64,000 bases of DNA from G965227875 sp965227875 (GTDB lineage: Bacteria > Pseudomonadota > Alphaproteobacteria > Rhizobiales > JAJFHC01), in assembly GCA_965227875.1 (NCBI GenBank), contig OZ245783.1:5252572-5316571 (forward strand). Reading direction: 5' to 3'. The notes under the pieces were generated by a model, which saw only the letters and a program-made list of their open reading frames with translations, did not search any database and had not been told where the DNA came from. Of this stretch, positions 1 to 9,513 are shown in pieces. A program made the translations under genes and the position numbers. Each line of letters opens with the position of its first letter. Position 1 is the first letter of the stretch.

Positions 1-1
1 C

Positions 2-190
2 AAGGTCGTCCAGCGGCTGCCCGTGCGCTTCGAGATTGACGACACCAACCGCGAGGCCAAACCGCCGCTTCGCGCCGGCCTTTCCGTCAAGGTCAGCATC
101 GACACCGGCCACAAGCGCACAGCCCCACCGATCATCTCGCAAGTGCTCGCCGCCACCCGAACGATCGTCGGAACCGACAGCGGCAAATGA
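2..190 (+). CDS. C-terminal end of an EmrA/HlyD-type membrane fusion protein (partial)
   Basis: Only the last 62 codons are inside the window; the frame is open at the left edge and stops with TGA at 188-190. The visible residues (VVQRLPVRFEIDD near the start, then a basic tail) fit the C-terminal beta-barrel part of periplasmic adaptor proteins, which link an inner-membrane pump to an outer-membrane channel. The stop overlaps the start of the next gene in an ATGA arrangement, and that gene is an EmrB-like transporter, so an emrA-emrB pair is the natural reading. The family call rests mostly on that context. Confidence 0.7.
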   Translation, partial: KVVQRLPVRFEIDDTNREAKPPLRAGLSVKVSIDTGHKRTAPPIISQVLAATRTIVGTDSGK

Positions 191-1686
191 CCGTCCAGGC
201 GGAGGCCGTCGCACAGAGCAACAAATGGCTCGTACTGACGACCGCGACCTTCGTCACGATGCTCTATGCGATGGCGGTCACCATCGCCTCGGTCGCCCTG
301 CCGGACATGCGCGGCGCGCTGGCCGCCACCCAGGACCAGATCACGTGGACCATCACCGGCAATCTGGTCGCGACCGCCGTGGCCACGCCCCTGGCAGGAT
401 GGCTTGCGGGACGCTTCGAGGCCCGCCCGCTCCTGCTCATGAGCGTCACCGGCTTTATCGTCACCACGCTCGCCTGCGGCGTCTCGGTATCGCTCGAACA
501 GATGGTGCTCGCGCGGGTCGGACAGGGCCTGTTCGGGGCCCCGCTCGTTCCCGTCAGCCAGGCCCTCGTGATCGCCGCCTTTCCCGAACGCCAGCGCTCG
601 CTCGCCATGGCGGTCTGGGCCATGGGCGTCGTGTTCGGCCCGATCATCGCTCCGACGCTCGGCGGCTATCTGACGGAGCACCTGGGATGGCGCTGGATCT
701 TCTTCATGCTCCTGCCGTTCGGCGTGATCGCGTTTGCCGCACTGGCCGCCTTCATCCCGAGGCAGCCGGCCGGCGGGGCCCGCAGCTTCGACTGGATCGG
801 GTTCATCGCGCTGTCCATCGCCGTCGCCTCGATCCAGATCATGTTCGATCGCGGCGAACGCAACGGCTGGTTCGACAGCACCGAGACCATCATCGAGGCC
901 TGCGCGGCGGCGCTGGGCTTCTACATCTTCATCGTGCAGTGCCTGACCTCGCGCCAGCCTTTTCTCGATCTCACCATCCTGCGCGACCGGAACTTCTCCC
1001 TGGGGCTCGTGCTGGTCTTCATATTCGGCATGCTCAACTTCGTGCCCATGGTGCTCTTCCCGCCCCTTCTCCAGGAGTTGCGCGGCTATCCCCAGTCGAT
1101 CATAGGCTGGCTCATGGGCGCGCGCGGCGCCGGCACCTTCATCGGCTTCACGCTCATGGCCTTTGCCGGCCGCGTCGATCCGCGCCTCTCGATCGGCGTC
1201 GGCTTTTTCCTTCAGGGATACGCCGGTTGGGAAATGGCACAGTTCGACATCAACCTCACCACAAGGGATGTCGCCTGGACCAGCGCACTGCAGGGCCTCG
1301 GCGTCGGTCTCGTCTGGGTGCCGATCAGCGTCGCCACCTTCAACACCCTGCCGCGCACGCACCTTCCCGAGGCGACCGCCGTCTTTCACCTGCTGCGCAA
1401 TCTCGCATCGTCGGGGTTCATATCCATCAGCGTGGCGGTGGTCCTTCACACGGGACGGATCACCTACGCCGAATCCGCCGGTGAACTGAGCGCCTGGACG
1501 GAAGGCCTGCGCTATCTCTCCGCCGCGACAGTGTGGGACGTGGAATCGCAATCGAGCCTGGCGGGCCTCGGCAGCGAAATTCGCCGCCAGAGCCTCATGG
1601 TCGGCTATCTCAACGCCTTCCGGCTCTTCGCCTGGACGTCGTTCGCCGCCATCCCTCTCGTCCTGCTGATGAAGACAAAGGACTGA
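187..1686 (+). CDS. EmrB/QacA-type (DHA2) multidrug efflux MFS transporter
   Basis: This 499-residue polytopic protein has the length and hydrophobic periodicity of the 14-helix DHA2 branch of the major facilitator superfamily, which exports drugs and hydrophobic compounds by proton antiport. The loop between helices 2 and 3 carries the MFS motif-A-like stretch LAGWLAGRFEARPLL (about residues 77-91), and the region around residue 115 (RVGQGLFGAPLVPVSQA) matches the DHA2 helix-4 pattern. The ATG overlaps the stop of the upstream adaptor gene, implying translational coupling. Substrate is unknown. Confidence 0.9.
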   Translation: MTVQAEAVAQSNKWLVLTTATFVTMLYAMAVTIASVALPDMRGALAATQDQITWTITGNLVATAVATPLAGWLAGRFEARPLLLMSVTGFIVTTLACGVSVSLEQMVLARVGQGLFGAPLVPVSQALVIAAFPERQRSLAMAVWAMGVVFGPIIAPTLGGYLTEHLGWRWIFFMLLPFGVIAFAALAAFIPRQPAGGARSFDWIGFIALSIAVASIQIMFDRGERNGWFDSTETIIEACAAALGFYIFIVQCLTSRQPFLDLTILRDRNFSLGLVLVFIFGMLNFVPMVLFPPLLQELRGYPQSIIGWLMGARGAGTFIGFTLMAFAGRVDPRLSIGVGFFLQGYAGWEMAQFDINLTTRDVAWTSALQGLGVGLVWVPISVATFNTLPRTHLPEATAVFHLLRNLASSGFISISVAVVLHTGRITYAESAGELSAWTEGLRYLSAATVWDVESQSSLAGLGSEIRRQSLMVGYLNAFRLFAWTSFAAIPLVLLMKTKD

Positions 1687-1716
1687 CTTGCCGCAGACCT
1701 GCCGAGAACCCGACGG

Positions 1717-2787
1717 TCACCCGTCGAAGTCGATGACCAGCCGGTCGCTGCGCGGCCTGGACTGGCAGGTGAGGATGTATCCGGCCTCGACCTCGTCGGC
1801 TTCGAGACCGTAGTTCACGGCCATCTCCACCTCGCCTTCGAGCAGTTTCGCCTTGCAGGTGCAGCAGACCCCGCCCTTGCAGGCGAACGGCAGGTCCAGA
1901 TTGTGGGCCAGGGCCGTATCGAGCACCGGTGCGCCGTCGAACGGCAGCTTGAACTCCGTGCGGTCGCCGTGAAGGTAGACGGTGACATCCGCCGTCCGGC
2001 CGGCGAACTCCGGCGCCGACCGTCTCGGCCCCGCCTGCGGCGGCGGCGCCGTACCGAAGAACTCGAGCTTGATGCGGTCCTCGCCGACACCGAGCCCGCG
2101 CAGGGCCGCCCGCGCGCCTTCGATCATGGGTCCGGGACCGCAGATCAGGAACAGGTCGACACCTTCCGGGTCCACGAGCCGCCCGATGAGTTCGCGGACC
2201 TTCGATTCCGTCATCAGCCCGCCGAAGAGCGGCACGTCCGGCATCTCGTCGCTGAGCACATGAAAGAGACGCAGACGACCGAGGAACCGGTCCTTGAGGT
2301 CTTCCAGCGCGTCGCGGAAGATGATCGATTGTACGGTGCGGTTGCCGTAGAACAGCGTGAACCGGCTTCGGGGTTCGCGCTCCAGCACCGTCTTGATGAT
2401 GGACATGAAGGGCGTGATGCCGCTGCCGCCGGCGAGCCCCACGTAGTGCCGCGCGGCCTCCGGATCGAGGTCCACGCAGAAACGCCCGCTCGGCTCCATG
2501 ACCTCGATCGCGTCGCCGGGCCGAAGCCTTTCATTGACGAAGTGGGAGAACCGGCCGTCCGGGATCTTCTTGACCGCGACACGAAGCTCGCCGTCGTCGA
2601 GGCCGGAACAGATCGAATAGGGCCGGCGCAGTTCCTCGCCGTCGACCTCGGCCTTGAGCGTCAGGTACTGGCCGGGCGTATAGGCATACCGGTCGCCCAG
2701 GTCGTCGGGCACGTCGAAGGCGATGGAACTCGCCTCGTCGGTCTCGCGCCGGATCTCGCGGATGGTCAGCCTGTGGAACGCGGTCAT
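1717..2787 (-). CDS. paaE: Phenylacetyl-CoA epoxidase reductase subunit PaaE
   Basis: A 356-residue flavoprotein reductase passing electrons from NADPH to the diiron centre of the PaaABC(E) epoxidase that converts phenylacetyl-CoA to the ring 1,2-epoxide. The N-terminal half is a ferredoxin-reductase-type FAD domain (RPYSICSG flavin motif), followed by a nucleotide-binding domain (GLAGGSGITPFMSI; ICGPGPMI). The C-terminus is a plant-type [2Fe-2S] domain with CKGGVCCTCKA and a distal cysteine in ILTCQS. This order and length are those of PaaE. It is the last gene of paaABCDE, 13 bp after paaD. Confidence 0.96.
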   Translation of the reverse strand: MTAFHRLTIREIRRETDEASSIAFDVPDDLGDRYAYTPGQYLTLKAEVDGEELRRPYSICSGLDDGELRVAVKKIPDGRFSHFVNERLRPGDAIEVMEPSGRFCVDLDPEAARHYVGLAGGSGITPFMSIIKTVLEREPRSRFTLFYGNRTVQSIIFRDALEDLKDRFLGRLRLFHVLSDEMPDVPLFGGLMTESKVRELIGRLVDPEGVDLFLICGPGPMIEGARAALRGLGVGEDRIKLEFFGTAPPPQAGPRRSAPEFAGRTADVTVYLHGDRTEFKLPFDGAPVLDTALAHNLDLPFACKGGVCCTCKAKLLEGEVEMAVNYGLEADEVEAGYILTCQSRPRSDRLVIDFDG

Positions 2788-2800
2788 GCCGGTTCGTCCT

Positions 2801-3301
2801 TCATATGCACTTGAAATAGTCGAACGGTTCGAGACAGGTCCGGCACCTGTATTGTGACTTGCAGGCCGTCGATCCGAACTCGCTGACGAGTTCCGTATCG
2901 CGCGCGGCGCATCGCGGACAGGCGATCACCGGGCGGTCGGCGAAAAGCGCGCGTTTGCCAGCCGTCCCGTCGACCGGCGGCGCAATGCCGTAGGCCCTGA
3001 GCTTTTCCCGTGCCGCGTCCGTGATCCAGTCCGTCGTCCATGGCGGCGCCAGCACCGTGCTGATCCGCGCGGCACGAAAGCCGCCCGCGTCGAGCGCCCT
3101 GCGGATCTCCGTCTCGATCATGGCGGTTGCCGGGCAACCCGAATAGGTCGGCGTGATCACCACCTCGATGTCATCGCCGGTCTCGCGAACGTCACGGACA
3201 ATGCCCAGTTCCACCACGCTGACGACGGGGATTTCCGGGTCCATGACCCTGTCGAGCAGGCGCCATACCCTGTCGGCCGTCCTCTCGCGGACCGTTACCA
3301 T
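2801..3301 (-). CDS. paaD: Phenylacetate degradation Fe-S/assembly protein PaaD
   Basis: A 166-residue protein with a MIP18/DUF59 domain (residues ~10-100, containing DPEIPVVSVVELGIV and TPTYSGCPA) and a C-terminal zinc-ribbon-like part with two cysteine pairs (CPRC near 128, CRTC near 153). PaaD is required for the epoxidase and is thought to act in its iron-sulfur maturation rather than catalysis. The chosen ATG (3299-3301) is the only in-frame start that gives the family length, and it overlaps the end of paaC by 7 bp. A much longer upstream extension of this frame lies inside paaC and is a shadow. Confidence 0.95.
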   Translation of the reverse strand: MVTVRERTADRVWRLLDRVMDPEIPVVSVVELGIVRDVRETGDDIEVVITPTYSGCPATAMIETEIRRALDAGGFRAARISTVLAPPWTTDWITDAAREKLRAYGIAPPVDGTAGKRALFADRPVIACPRCAARDTELVSEFGSTACKSQYRCRTCLEPFDYFKCI

Positions 3302-4071
3302 TTCGCCCCCGGATAGGCCCTCTGGAGATATTGCAGGTCCGCAAGCAGGAAACCCAGATGTTCCGAATGCCGGCCGGCCTTGCCGCCGGTCTGCATCCAT
3401 CCGTTTTCCGGCCGCGCCAGGGTCGCACGCCCGAGAACCGCATCCACCGCCTCGTCCCACCCCTCTCGCAGGGACGACGGTTCGGCACAGATGCCCGCCG
3501 CGACGGCCGCTTGATCGTGTTCGTCCGCCTCGAAGAGCTCGCCCGTGTAGGGCCACAGCCTGTCGACCGCGGCTTGCGCGCGGGCATGGCTTTCGTCCGT
3601 GCCGTCGCCCAGGCGGACCACCCACTCGCCCGTGTGGCGGTACTGGTAGGCCATCTCCTTGACGGCCTTGCCGGCGATCGCCGCCAGACGTTCGTCGTTG
3701 CCCCGCTCCATGGCCTCGTACTGCGCCAGGGCGTAGGCGGAATAGAACACGTGCCGGACCATGGTGTCCGCGAAGTCGCCATTGGGTTGCTCGACCAGGA
3801 GGACGTTGCGGAAATCGTAGACGTCGCGCAGGCCCGCCAGCGCGTCCTCGTCCCGCCCCTTGCCTTCCACCTCCCCGGCATAGGTGTAGAGCAGGCTTGC
3901 CTGGCCGAAGAGGTCCAGCGCATGGTTCGACAGCGCGATGTCGACTTCGAGCGTCGGCGCTCGGCTCGACCATTCCGCCAGCCGCTGGCCGAGCACCAGC
4001 GCGTTGTCGGCCAGTCCGAGTGTGTAGGCGAACAGCGCGTCGCGGGAGATGTCTTGCACGGCAACGGTCAT
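3295..4071 (-). CDS. paaC: Phenylacetyl-CoA epoxidase structural subunit PaaC
   Basis: A 258-residue ferritin-like helical protein. PaaC is the non-catalytic partner of PaaA in the epoxidase. Family-typical stretches include LADNALVLGQRLAEW near the N-terminus and AYQYRHTGEWVVRLGDGT in the middle. The start at 4069-4071 (MTVAVQDISRD) fits the usual PaaC length; the open frame continues upstream into paaB but that part is low-complexity shadow. It lies 13 bp after paaB and overlaps paaD, as expected for one transcript. Confidence 0.95.
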   Translation of the reverse strand: MTVAVQDISRDALFAYTLGLADNALVLGQRLAEWSSRAPTLEVDIALSNHALDLFGQASLLYTYAGEVEGKGRDEDALAGLRDVYDFRNVLLVEQPNGDFADTMVRHVFYSAYALAQYEAMERGNDERLAAIAGKAVKEMAYQYRHTGEWVVRLGDGTDESHARAQAAVDRLWPYTGELFEADEHDQAAVAAGICAEPSSLREGWDEAVDAVLGRATLARPENGWMQTGGKAGRHSEHLGFLLADLQYLQRAYPGAKW

Positions 4072-4084
4072 CAGGCGCGCGCCC

Positions 4085-4375
4085 CTACATGTGGTCGATT
4101 TCGTCGGGAACGTCGTAGAAGGTCGGATGCCTGTAGACCTTGTCGTCCGACGGCGTGAACAGGGCCTCTTTCTGGTCGGGCTGCGACGCGGTGATTTCCG
4201 ACGACGGCACGACCCAGATGCTGACCCCTTCGTTCCGCCGGGTGTACACATCGCGGGCGTTCTCGATGGCCATGTCCGCGTCCGCGGCGTGGAGGCTGCC
4301 CACGTGCCGGTGCGAAAGCCCCTGCTTCGACCGCACGAAGACCTCGAACAACGGCCATTCGTTCCTGTCTGCCAT
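4085..4375 (-). CDS. paaB: Phenylacetyl-CoA epoxidase subunit PaaB
   Basis: A 96-residue protein with the PaaB signature: N-terminal EWPLFEVFVRSKQGLSHRHVG, then DMAIENARDVYTRR and SIWVVPSSEI. PaaB bridges PaaAC heterodimers and is needed for electron transfer from PaaE. The ATG at 4373-4375 is preceded on the coding strand by a purine-rich stretch. The gene sits between paaA (44 bp upstream) and paaC (13 bp downstream). Confidence 0.95.
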   Translation of the reverse strand: MADRNEWPLFEVFVRSKQGLSHRHVGSLHAADADMAIENARDVYTRRNEGVSIWVVPSSEITASQPDQKEALFTPSDDKVYRHPTFYDVPDEIDHM

Positions 4376-4419
4376 GACGTCTACCTCTTGAACTGCCCCC
4401 TTGCGGGCCGCCGGCGTCT

Positions 4420-5385
4420 TCAGGCCGCGTGCGCCTTCGCGTTGCGTTCGCGTTCCTTGCGGGCATGAGCGAGCGCCGCCTCGCGCACCCATTCGCCCTC
4501 CTTGTGGGCCCGGACGTAATGATCCATGCGCTGACGGTTGCAGGGCCCGTCTCCGGCGATCACCCTCTTGAACTCCGTCCAGTCGATCTCGCCGAATTCG
4601 TAGTGCCCCGTCTCCTCGTTGTGCTTCATATCCGGGTCGGGAACGGTCAGACCGAGGAATTCCATCTGCGGCATGGTCTGGTCGACGAATTTCTGGCGCA
4701 GCTCGTCGTTCGAGTGCCGCTTGATCTTCCAGGCCATGGATTGCGCGGAATGGGTGGACGCGGCGTCGTTCGGCCCGAACATCATGAGCACAGGCCACCA
4801 CCAGCGGTTGACCGCGTCCTGAACCATCGCCTTCTGTTCGTCCGAGCCCCGGGCCATGGCCATGGTCAGCTCGAAGCCCTGGCGCTGGTGGAAACTCTCC
4901 TCCTTGCAGATCCGGACCATGGCGCGCGCGTAAGGACCGTAGGAGCATCGCGCGAGCGGCACCTGGTTGATGATCGCCGCGCTGTCGACGAGCCAGCCGA
5001 TAATCCCGATGTCCGCCCATGTCATCGTCGGATAGTTGAAGATGCTGGAATATTTCGCACGGCCTGCGCGCAGTTCGGCCTCCATCTGGTCCCGGGACAT
5101 CCCGAGGGTTTCCGCCGCCGAGTACAGATAAAGACCGTGACCTGCCTCGTCCTGCACCTTGGCAAGCAGAATCATCTTTCGACGGAGCGTCGGCGCGCGC
5201 GTGATCCAGTTGCCTTCGGGCTGCATGCCGATGATTTCAGAGTGCGCATGCTGGGAAATCTGGCGCACGAGCGTCCGTCGGTAGGCCTCGGGCATCCAGT
5301 CCTTCGGCTCGACCTTGCCTTCGTTCCCGACCCAGGCCTCGAACGCGCCTTCCTTTTCGTCGAGCGCAACCGTGTCGCCGGACAT
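4420..5385 (-). CDS. paaA: Phenylacetyl-CoA epoxidase catalytic subunit PaaA
   Basis: A 321-residue diiron monooxygenase subunit that epoxidises the aromatic ring of phenylacetyl-CoA. The carboxylate/histidine ligands of the ferritin-like fold are visible as [14 protein letters not shown] and, later, [14 protein letters not shown]. The start at 5383-5385 ([13 protein letters not shown]) is chosen because AGGGAGG sits just upstream; a 14-residue extension is possible but lacks a ribosome-binding site. It is the first gene of the paaABCDE transcript, with a 258-bp spacer to the divergent gene at 5644. Confidence 0.97.
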   Translation of the reverse strand: MSGDTVALDEKEGAFEAWVGNEGKVEPKDWMPEAYRRTLVRQISQHAHSEIIGMQPEGNWITRAPTLRRKMILLAKVQDEAGHGLYLYSAAETLGMSRDQMEAELRAGRAKYSSIFNYPTMTWADIGIIGWLVDSAAIINQVPLARCSYGPYARAMVRICKEESFHQRQGFELTMAMARGSDEQKAMVQDAVNRWWWPVLMMFGPNDAASTHSAQSMAWKIKRHSNDELRQKFVDQTMPQMEFLGLTVPDPDMKHNEETGHYEFGEIDWTEFKRVIAGDGPCNRQRMDHYVRAHKEGEWVREAALAHARKERERNAKAHAA

Positions 5386-5643
5386 GGCGGCCTCCCTGCT
5401 GTTGGTTTTAGACCCGAAACATGACACAAAATCCTCACACCGACAACGATTTTTGTATCACGTCAGAGCTTCCCGGAGACCGGACTGCGCCCTGTTCCGA
5501 CTGATACGACACGCGAAATCATCGTTTCACGCTTGTTTCACGGCACAATTGCCAACGTTCGTTTATTGAAATCCGGATTGAAGTGTTGGTCCCGGGCCAG
5601 AAGAAAAAACACCGCCCGGGCGCCAGAGAGTCGGGGGTGGAAC

Positions 5644-7089
5644 ATGGCCGTCAACAACTGGACAGTTTCAGACAATCCAATTTCACACCTCTTCCGCCTG
5701 ACTGTGGGTGTCGGTCGCGGCAGCGAACAGAACAGCGAGTTTCTCCGGGTCTGGAGCCGCCGCCTCGGCGGCGTCTGGCTGATGATCCTCTACGTCATCA
5801 TTTTCTATGTCGTGATCATGAGCCTGACGGCCTACCAGATCCAGAACCGGATTCATCAGGTCCGTTCCGGGGACCTCAATGTGAGTGTCTGGCAGATCAC
5901 GCGGCTGGCAGAACTGCGCAAGCAGGCCGACTCCAGAAAGCTCGGTCTCGAACTGGAGATCTCCGACCTGGAGGATGCCGCCCGGGACCTCGACAAGGAC
6001 CTGGAGGAGACGGAGCGAAATCTCACGGAAACGATCACCGAGACGAAAGTCCAGACCCGGTCGCTCGGTCACTTCGACATGTTCAACCTGGAACTGGGCG
6101 AGTTTCAGAGACGGTTGCAGGCGATCGCACGCGAAAACGACGAGAACGGACGCCTGCTCACCCCCCATATCGAAAAACTGGAAAAACTGGTCGACCGGAA
6201 GGACACGATTAACCGCAAGCTGGACCGCACTTACGCCAAGATCCGCCGGCACACGGAGACGATACGCAAGAACTCCTTCAACACGCTTCTCGAAAACCAG
6301 CAGGCCGGGAACGGAAGCGGTGAGGCATCCGACGCCCAGTCGCTCGCCCGGGTCGCGGACCTGATCGACGAAATCCAGTTCTTCAGCTGCACCCGGCAAT
6401 ACGAGGGGATCTTCTCCCTCTGCAACACGCTCAACTACATTTTCGGCAACAACAAGTCGGGCGCCAGCAACACCTATTTGTTCATCAACATCCCGTCGAG
6501 CGTGCTGGTGATGATGATCGTGGTCGCCATGGGCATGATGGGAAGCATGATCACCATTACCCAGGCCTTCTTCTCCGGCGAGGAGCGGCGCATCACGTTC
6601 TACATATTCAGGCCCTATCTCGGCGCCGTGGTCGCGATCGCGGTCTACGTGGTCACCAAGGCGGGTGTGATCGTGTCCTCCAACCCCACGGCCCAGGTCG
6701 AGAACGTGGCCAAGCTCAACGCGTTTTTCGTTTCTTTCCTGGCCCTCATTTCCGGTCTCATGTCCGAAGCCGCGATCGACATGCTGAAGCGCTCGGGAAC
6801 ACGTTTCCTGAGGGGAAGCGCTGCGCCGGACCAGCCGCGCTATGCCATGGGCATCACAGAAATCATCGAGGCCGACGACCGGAACACGGCCAATCTCTAC
6901 CCCTCATTCGACGTGTCCAAGGAACTTGTCGACCGCTGGCTCGACGGCACGGAGAAGGTCCCGATCTACGCCCAGCGCGTCATCGCGGCATGGCTCGAAA
7001 AACCCATCCGCGAGATATTCTCCGACATGCCCCCGCCCGGCACACCCGACCCCGCGCCCGAACGCGACGACGACCCCGGGCCGCCCTAG
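5644..7089 (+). CDS. Unrecognised membrane protein with a long coiled-coil domain
   Basis: I do not recognise this 481-residue protein. Start 5644 is chosen because GGGGGTGG lies directly upstream. A hydrophobic helix at ~44-62 is followed by a ~150-residue charged heptad-rich region (~85-240) predicted as coiled coil. Three more hydrophobic segments follow (~285-308, 325-344, 358-376), then a soluble tail with a repeated FDVSKELVDRWLDG-like helical part and a Pro/Asp-rich end (PPGTPDPAPERDDDPGPP). The topology suggests a large coiled coil held outside or inside the membrane between helix 1 and helices 2-4. Its stop codon overlaps that of dddL on the other strand (shared CTAG, 7086-7089). Confidence 0.85.
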   Translation: MAVNNWTVSDNPISHLFRLTVGVGRGSEQNSEFLRVWSRRLGGVWLMILYVIIFYVVIMSLTAYQIQNRIHQVRSGDLNVSVWQITRLAELRKQADSRKLGLELEISDLEDAARDLDKDLEETERNLTETITETKVQTRSLGHFDMFNLELGEFQRRLQAIARENDENGRLLTPHIEKLEKLVDRKDTINRKLDRTYAKIRRHTETIRKNSFNTLLENQQAGNGSGEASDAQSLARVADLIDEIQFFSCTRQYEGIFSLCNTLNYIFGNNKSGASNTYLFINIPSSVLVMMIVVAMGMMGSMITITQAFFSGEERRITFYIFRPYLGAVVAIAVYVVTKAGVIVSSNPTAQVENVAKLNAFFVSFLALISGLMSEAAIDMLKRSGTRFLRGSAAPDQPRYAMGITEIIEADDRNTANLYPSFDVSKELVDRWLDGTEKVPIYAQRVIAAWLEKPIREIFSDMPPPGTPDPAPERDDDPGPP

Positions 7090-7826
7090 CTTTTTCGGCC
7101 CGCGCCACGACCCGGTCCCTTGCCGCTTTTCGAGAATTTCATGCCCGGCGACGCCAGACGGTCTTCGGGGCCGACCCAGGCATAGGCCAGCAGGCAGGGT
7201 TCCCGCTCCCCGGTCGTGATCCTGTGCTCTTCTCCGGATCTGTTGAGGATCAGCGAGCCCGGCGCATACACGGCGAGTTCGTTTTCCGACCACGCACCGG
7301 AGACGGAGACGTAGCTTTCCTCGATGCCCTGGTGGCTGTGCTGGGGATAGGTCGTGTTCGGCGCGAAGAGCACGAACCCGAGGATCAGCCGTGCTGACCT
7401 GACCGGTCCCTGTGGACCGAGCACCTCGCAATAGGCGTATTTTTTCGCCAGAGCCCGCGGCACCCGTTCATAGCCGTATTCCCAGGTGAGCTGGCCGTCC
7501 ACCCGCTCGAGGGCCCGGCTGAGTCCCTCCAGCGCATTGCGTGCACCGAGGTCGAACGCGCGCGGGAGATGAGCGGTCACCGGCAGTTTCACCGGTGGCC
7601 GCTCGATGACGTCGGGGTTGGAATCGATCACCGCGGTCAGCGTTTCGCGCACCCGTTTGCGATGGCCGCGGATTGCTTTGCTGCCGCCCGCGGAGCCATG
7701 CCGGTAAAGGCTCTCGAACTCCCGCAAGAGGTAGATCCAGTTCGGGCAGTCCCGCAGACGCTCAGCAGGTCCGTCCTCACGGGTCATGTCTTCGGGACCG
7801 GCCGCCGCCGCATCGAAAGCCGTCAT
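7086..7826 (-). CDS. dddL: Dimethylsulfoniopropionate (DMSP) lyase DddL
   Basis: A 246-residue cupin enzyme that cleaves DMSP to dimethyl sulfide and acrylate. The C-terminal cupin has the metal-ligand set expected for DddL-type lyases: H163-X-H165, E169, Y172 and H201 (QHSHQGIEESY ... GEEHRITTG). Length agrees with DddL. It is the last gene of acuR-acuI-dddL, 5 bp after acuI, the same gene order reported for Rhodobacter sphaeroides, which strongly supports the call. The extreme C-terminus is unusually basic (SKSGKGPGRGAGRKS). Confidence 0.93.
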   Translation of the reverse strand: MTAFDAAAAGPEDMTREDGPAERLRDCPNWIYLLREFESLYRHGSAGGSKAIRGHRKRVRETLTAVIDSNPDVIERPPVKLPVTAHLPRAFDLGARNALEGLSRALERVDGQLTWEYGYERVPRALAKKYAYCEVLGPQGPVRSARLILGFVLFAPNTTYPQHSHQGIEESYVSVSGAWSENELAVYAPGSLILNRSGEEHRITTGEREPCLLAYAWVGPEDRLASPGMKFSKSGKGPGRGAGRKS

Positions 7827-7831
7827 CCGTC

Positions 7832-8824
7832 TCAGCCGAGATCGGGCGAAACGGGCACGACGATCCGGCCGCGCACCTTGCCTTCCAGGAAGAGCGGCGC
7901 GGTTTCGATGACGTCGTCCATCGGAACTTCGGTGACCATGGCCTCAAGCCGCGCCATGTCGAGATCGCCCGCGAGCTGGGCCCACGCCGCCTCGCGTTCC
8001 GGTTTCGGGCACATGACGCTGTCGACACCCTTGAGGGTGACGCCGCGCAGGATGAAGGGCGCGACGCTCGTAGGCAGGTCCATGCTGCCGGCGAGACCGC
8101 ATGCCGCAACCACGCCGCGATACGTCATCATCGAGAGCACGTTCGCGAGGACCGTGCCGCCGACGACGTCGACGGCGGCCGCCCAGCGCTCCTTGTTGAG
8201 CGGACGGACCTTTCCCGACACCTCTTCCCGGTCGACGATGTTCGAGGCTCCGAGACCCTTGAGATAGTCGGCCTCGTTGGGTCGACCCGTCACCGCATCG
8301 ATCGTGTAGCCCCTGCTCGCCAGGAGGGCCGTCGCCACGCTGCCGACACCGCCCGACGCGCCGGTCACCACAACGTCGCCCTGGTCGGGCGTCACACCTT
8401 CGCTTTCCAGTGCCAGCACGCACAGCATGGCGGTGTAGCCCGCGGTGCCGATGGCCATGGCCTGCCGCAGGGAGATTGCGTCGGGCAGCTTCACCAGCCA
8501 GTCGCCCTTGACCTGCGCGCGTTTAGCAAGCCCGCCCCAGTGGCGTTCGCCGACACCCCAGCCGTTCAGCACGACCCTGTCTCCCGGCGCATAGTCCGCG
8601 TGGTTGCTTTCCGTCACGATGCCGGAGAAATCGATGCCCGGGACCATCGGGAAGCTGCGGACGACCGGCGCGCTCCCGGTGATCGCCAGCGCATCCTTGT
8701 AGTTCAGCGTCGACCAGGCGACATCGACCGCCACCTCGCCCTCGCCAAGGGCCTCGAAGGTCACCTGGCTCTGTGAAACACTCTGCTTGTCGTCGTCCTT
8801 GTCGATCACGATCGCATCGAACAT
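7832..8824 (-). CDS. acuI: Acrylyl-CoA reductase AcuI
   Basis: A 330-residue zinc-free medium-chain dehydrogenase/reductase that reduces toxic acrylyl-CoA to propionyl-CoA with NADPH. Visible are the YhdH/AcuI-type N-terminus ([23 protein letters not shown]) and the nucleotide-binding loop [12 protein letters not shown]. The ATG at 8822-8824 is picked because it gives the family length and follows the acuR stop by 13 bp; the frame extends upstream only into acuR. In the operon it removes the acrylate-derived product of DddL. Confidence 0.95.
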   Translation of the reverse strand: MFDAIVIDKDDDKQSVSQSQVTFEALGEGEVAVDVAWSTLNYKDALAITGSAPVVRSFPMVPGIDFSGIVTESNHADYAPGDRVVLNGWGVGERHWGGLAKRAQVKGDWLVKLPDAISLRQAMAIGTAGYTAMLCVLALESEGVTPDQGDVVVTGASGGVGSVATALLASRGYTIDAVTGRPNEADYLKGLGASNIVDREEVSGKVRPLNKERWAAAVDVVGGTVLANVLSMMTYRGVVAACGLAGSMDLPTSVAPFILRGVTLKGVDSVMCPKPEREAAWAQLAGDLDMARLEAMVTEVPMDDVIETAPLFLEGKVRGRIVVPVSPDLG

Positions 8825-8837
8825 CGGGTTTCTCCTT

Positions 8838-9482
8838 CTATCTGGAAACAAGTCTGAAAAAGCCGTCGGCGAACTGGCGCAACGGCTCGGGTTTGCGTTC
8901 GAGTTTGGCGCGCAGGACGGCCCCTTCCCAGCCGACCCAGAAAAATGCCGCGAGTTCGTCGGGATCGCCGGTCTCCGGGATCTCGCCATGGTCCCGGGCG
9001 GCCCGCAGGCAGGCGGCCGTGCGGGCCTGCCAGTCCTCGAGAACGCTCACCAGCCGCGCCCGGAACGCCTCGGGCAGTGCCGCCATCTCCTGGCCGAGAT
9101 TGCCCACCAGGCAGCCTCGGCGGAAGCCGTATTGCGCCATGCCGCTTTCCGCATCCACGACGAAACCGCGAAGGCGCTCGAGCGGCGAGAGATCGCCATT
9201 GTCGAACCACGATGAAAGCTTCTGCGCAAAATAGTGGTGATAGGCGTCGATGAGCGCCTCGCCGAAATCCGCCTTGGACCGGAAGTGGTAGTAGAAGCTG
9301 CCCTTGGTGACGTCCGACGCCTTGAGGATTTCGTCGATGCCGACCGAGGAATAGCCGCGCTCCGTCAGATAGACGAGACCGGTGCGGATGAGGGCTGTCC
9401 GCGCGGCCTGGTCCGACGTCGCCATCCTGGGACGCCCGCGCCTGCGCGGGTTCGACGGAAGAGTGGCCTGCTGTTCGCTCAT
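8838..9482 (-). CDS. acuR: TetR-family acrylate-responsive repressor AcuR
   Basis: A 214-residue TetR regulator with an N-terminal basic arm (RRRGRPR) and a helix-turn-helix ([29 protein letters not shown], given in short: residues ~37-65). In R. sphaeroides AcuR represses acuR-acuI-dddL and is released by acrylate; gene order here is identical. No convincing Shine-Dalgarno precedes the ATG at 9480-9482: a perfect palindrome ends 5 bp upstream, so the message may be leaderless or nearly so. A later ATG (MATSDQ) after the basic arm is a less likely start. Confidence 0.92.
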   Translation of the reverse strand: MSEQQATLPSNPRRRGRPRMATSDQAARTALIRTGLVYLTERGYSSVGIDEILKASDVTKGSFYYHFRSKADFGEALIDAYHHYFAQKLSSWFDNGDLSPLERLRGFVVDAESGMAQYGFRRGCLVGNLGQEMAALPEAFRARLVSVLEDWQARTAACLRAARDHGEIPETGDPDELAAFFWVGWEGAVLRAKLERKPEPLRQFADGFFRLVSR

Positions 9483-9487
9483 GGCGC

Positions 9488-9513
9488 TTTAATAGACCAA
9501 TCGGTCTATTAAA
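9488..9513. promoter_or_regulatory. Probable AcuR operator: perfect 11-bp inverted repeat
   Basis: TTTAATAGACC-AATC-GGTCTATTAAA is a perfect 11-bp inverted repeat with a 4-bp spacer, starting 5 bp upstream of the acuR start codon. The symmetry and size suit a TetR dimer, and its place would block transcription start. Autoregulation of acuR-acuI-dddL by AcuR is known in Rhodobacter; assignment to this site is inference. Confidence 0.88.
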
